Below, in pieces: positions 39,819 through 40,691 of a stretch of 40,691 bases of DNA. This DNA is from Candidatus Methanophagales archaeon. GTDB lineage: Archaea; Halobacteriota; Syntropharchaeia; Alkanophagales; Methanospirareceae. The notes beneath the pieces are model-generated. The model did no database searches. It was not told the origin of the DNA and worked only from the letters and a program-made list of their open reading frames with translations. The stretch is taken from NCBI GenBank assembly GCA_025435355.1, contig JANJFQ010000005.1:1-40691 (forward strand), read 5' to 3'. Numbering within the stretch: position 1 is the first letter of the stretch; every line of letters begins with the position of its first letter. The translations under genes and the position numbers were made by a program.

Positions 39819-40691
39819 GTGCGGCGAAAAGATAAACAACAGGGATGCCTCGGAATTTATTCCGATGGTGGAGGCTCGTAAACTAATCAGCCGGAAGGTT
39901 AAAATCCCTCCTGTGCTGTTTACCCGTATCGGTGCAGAAGCCAACAGTGGCAGGGTGTCCCTCGTGAGGGGGAATCTGAAGAGCCTGAGGCGGTCTTCAG
40001 CCCGAATCGAAAGCGAACCAGAGGTGGGATGTGCTAAACGACGACCTTCCCTCCACTTGGGGAAGTTCGATGCCTCTATGGGGCCGGTCTATGTGGCCCA
40101 AAACGGGAAAACCATAGAGGGTTAGCATGTCTGATTAGGGTCGGGATGAAGACGAAAGGGTGGTTAGGTGACCGAGGGAGGTCTCGTATCGTCCTCAACC
40201 GTGTCCTGGAATATGGCAGAGGCTCTGAGGTAAGGAAGGTATAACCTGGATGGGAAAGCCGGAATGAAGCAATGCGAGAAGTCGGACGGATTCATAGTAG
40301 CGATGATGTCGGTGCCTGTGAATGGCTGGTAACAGCCGGGAGGATAAAACGCCGATTAGGCGAAGGAATCCTGCTTTGGCGAAATTAGCCAATAGGTAAG
40401 ATAGATGCGCAAATCAAGTAGGAAATCGGTGAAAGTAAGCTCAGGAGAAAGACGCTACGCCGATTGCCGTGTGCCACGAGGCTGCACGAGAGATGAGGGT
40501 TTGGCCCCTCGAAGCCGGCTTGCAGGAGCAGGCTTCAAACTACCTTAAGCTGCTGTGGCCAAAAGCCATGGTGGTGAGCGTTAAGGAAAAGGCCCCACAA
40601 GGATGGGGTCAGGTGTGGATCATGGAAACGAACGTAAGTGAACCGCTGAGGAAGTGTCGAAAGCGTATGGACGGCGTCAAAACCAGGGGGT
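39819..40691 (+). ncRNA. Group II intron, 5' part (domain I onward), cut by the window end
   Basis: From GTGCG at 39819 (group II 5' consensus GUGYG) the sequence turns GC-rich and highly structured, with no credible gene. It carries features I associate with domain I of bacterial-type group II introns, such as GTCGGACGGATTCATAGTAG at 40281-40300, and further conserved-looking stretches near the end (GTGGATCATGGAAACGAACG). The five bases before the 5' site (ATGAA) can pair with TTCAT at 40291-40295, a candidate IBS1/EBS1 pair. The reverse transcriptase ORF and domains V-VI would lie beyond 40691. Confidence 0.75.

Noticed and set aside
39814-40125. A 103-residue open frame at the right end
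   Set aside because: It lies inside the group II intron's structured domain I and has no coding character; the openness follows from GC-rich RNA sequence.

Overview
The window is archaeal chromosome, most likely from a methanogen-related euryarchaeon. An ANME-1/Methanophagales or Syntrophoarchaeia-type lineage would fit, but that placement is inference from gene content and not a database match. Archaeal markers include the CbiS (CbiZ-CobZ) and CobY cobalamin enzymes, an HTH-riboflavin kinase, NMD3, UPF0058, a Clp1/Grc3-type RNA kinase, a K+-independent H+-pyrophosphatase, tRNA-Thr and tRNA-Leu with archaeal features, and TATA-box promoters with little ribosome-binding-site use.

Layout. (1) 1-6.3 kb: cobalamin nucleotide-loop genes (cobD tail, cbiS, cobS, cobY, cobT), interrupted by a VapBC pair, AbrB-type antitoxins and gene remnants (HicB, a cobT tail, a beta-helix protein). 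(2) 6.3-10.1 kb: a minus-strand sulfate-activation operon of two ribbon-helix-helix proteins, a DUF2061 membrane protein, CysD, CysN and an alkaline-phosphatase-superfamily enzyme, reading into cobT. (3) 10.2-14.2 kb: tRNA-Thr, UPF0058, ribB-rbkR, NMD3, nadE. (4) 14.46-17.6 kb: an array with the architecture of integron gene cassettes. It has three attC-like sites and four plus-strand cassettes: a deleted PIN toxin with its antitoxin, a SIR2-Nudix protein, a nuclease-like toxin with DUF2283, and a truncated PIN gene. No integrase is visible. (5) 17.6-20.8 kb: SppA, tRNA-Leu, and a Fic gene bounded by a second copy of the tRNA 3' end, then an RNA 5'-kinase. (6) 21-30.7 kb: housekeeping genes (CitG-like, dUTPase-like, METTL5-like methylase, hppA, CooT, a B3/B4 protein, KhtTU-like K+/H+ antiporter, argC). 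(7) 31-37.4 kb: a sugar-nucleotide block (epimerase, glmS, two tandem GlmU-like enzymes) and a radical SAM protein. (8) 37.5-40.7 kb: a decayed region with an IS200/IS605 transposase remnant, frameshifted small secreted proteins, two winged-helix genes, and the 5' part of a group II intron that runs off the window.

The most unusual property is several families of very small repeats. A ~35-bp palindromic element sits in frame inside glmS (twice), inside the epimerase gene in the opposite orientation, and in the transposase remnant. A 43-bp double-hairpin element sits in frame in argC and again between genes. A third repeat lies at gene 3' ends, where it supplies the stop codon in three of four copies. 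These resemble in principle the protein-inserted palindromic elements known from Rickettsia, and with the cassette array they are the best leads here.

Several reading frames are broken by single indels (SIR2-Nudix, a lipoprotein, a membrane-anchored protein). Whether these are true mutations or assembly errors cannot be decided from the sequence alone.
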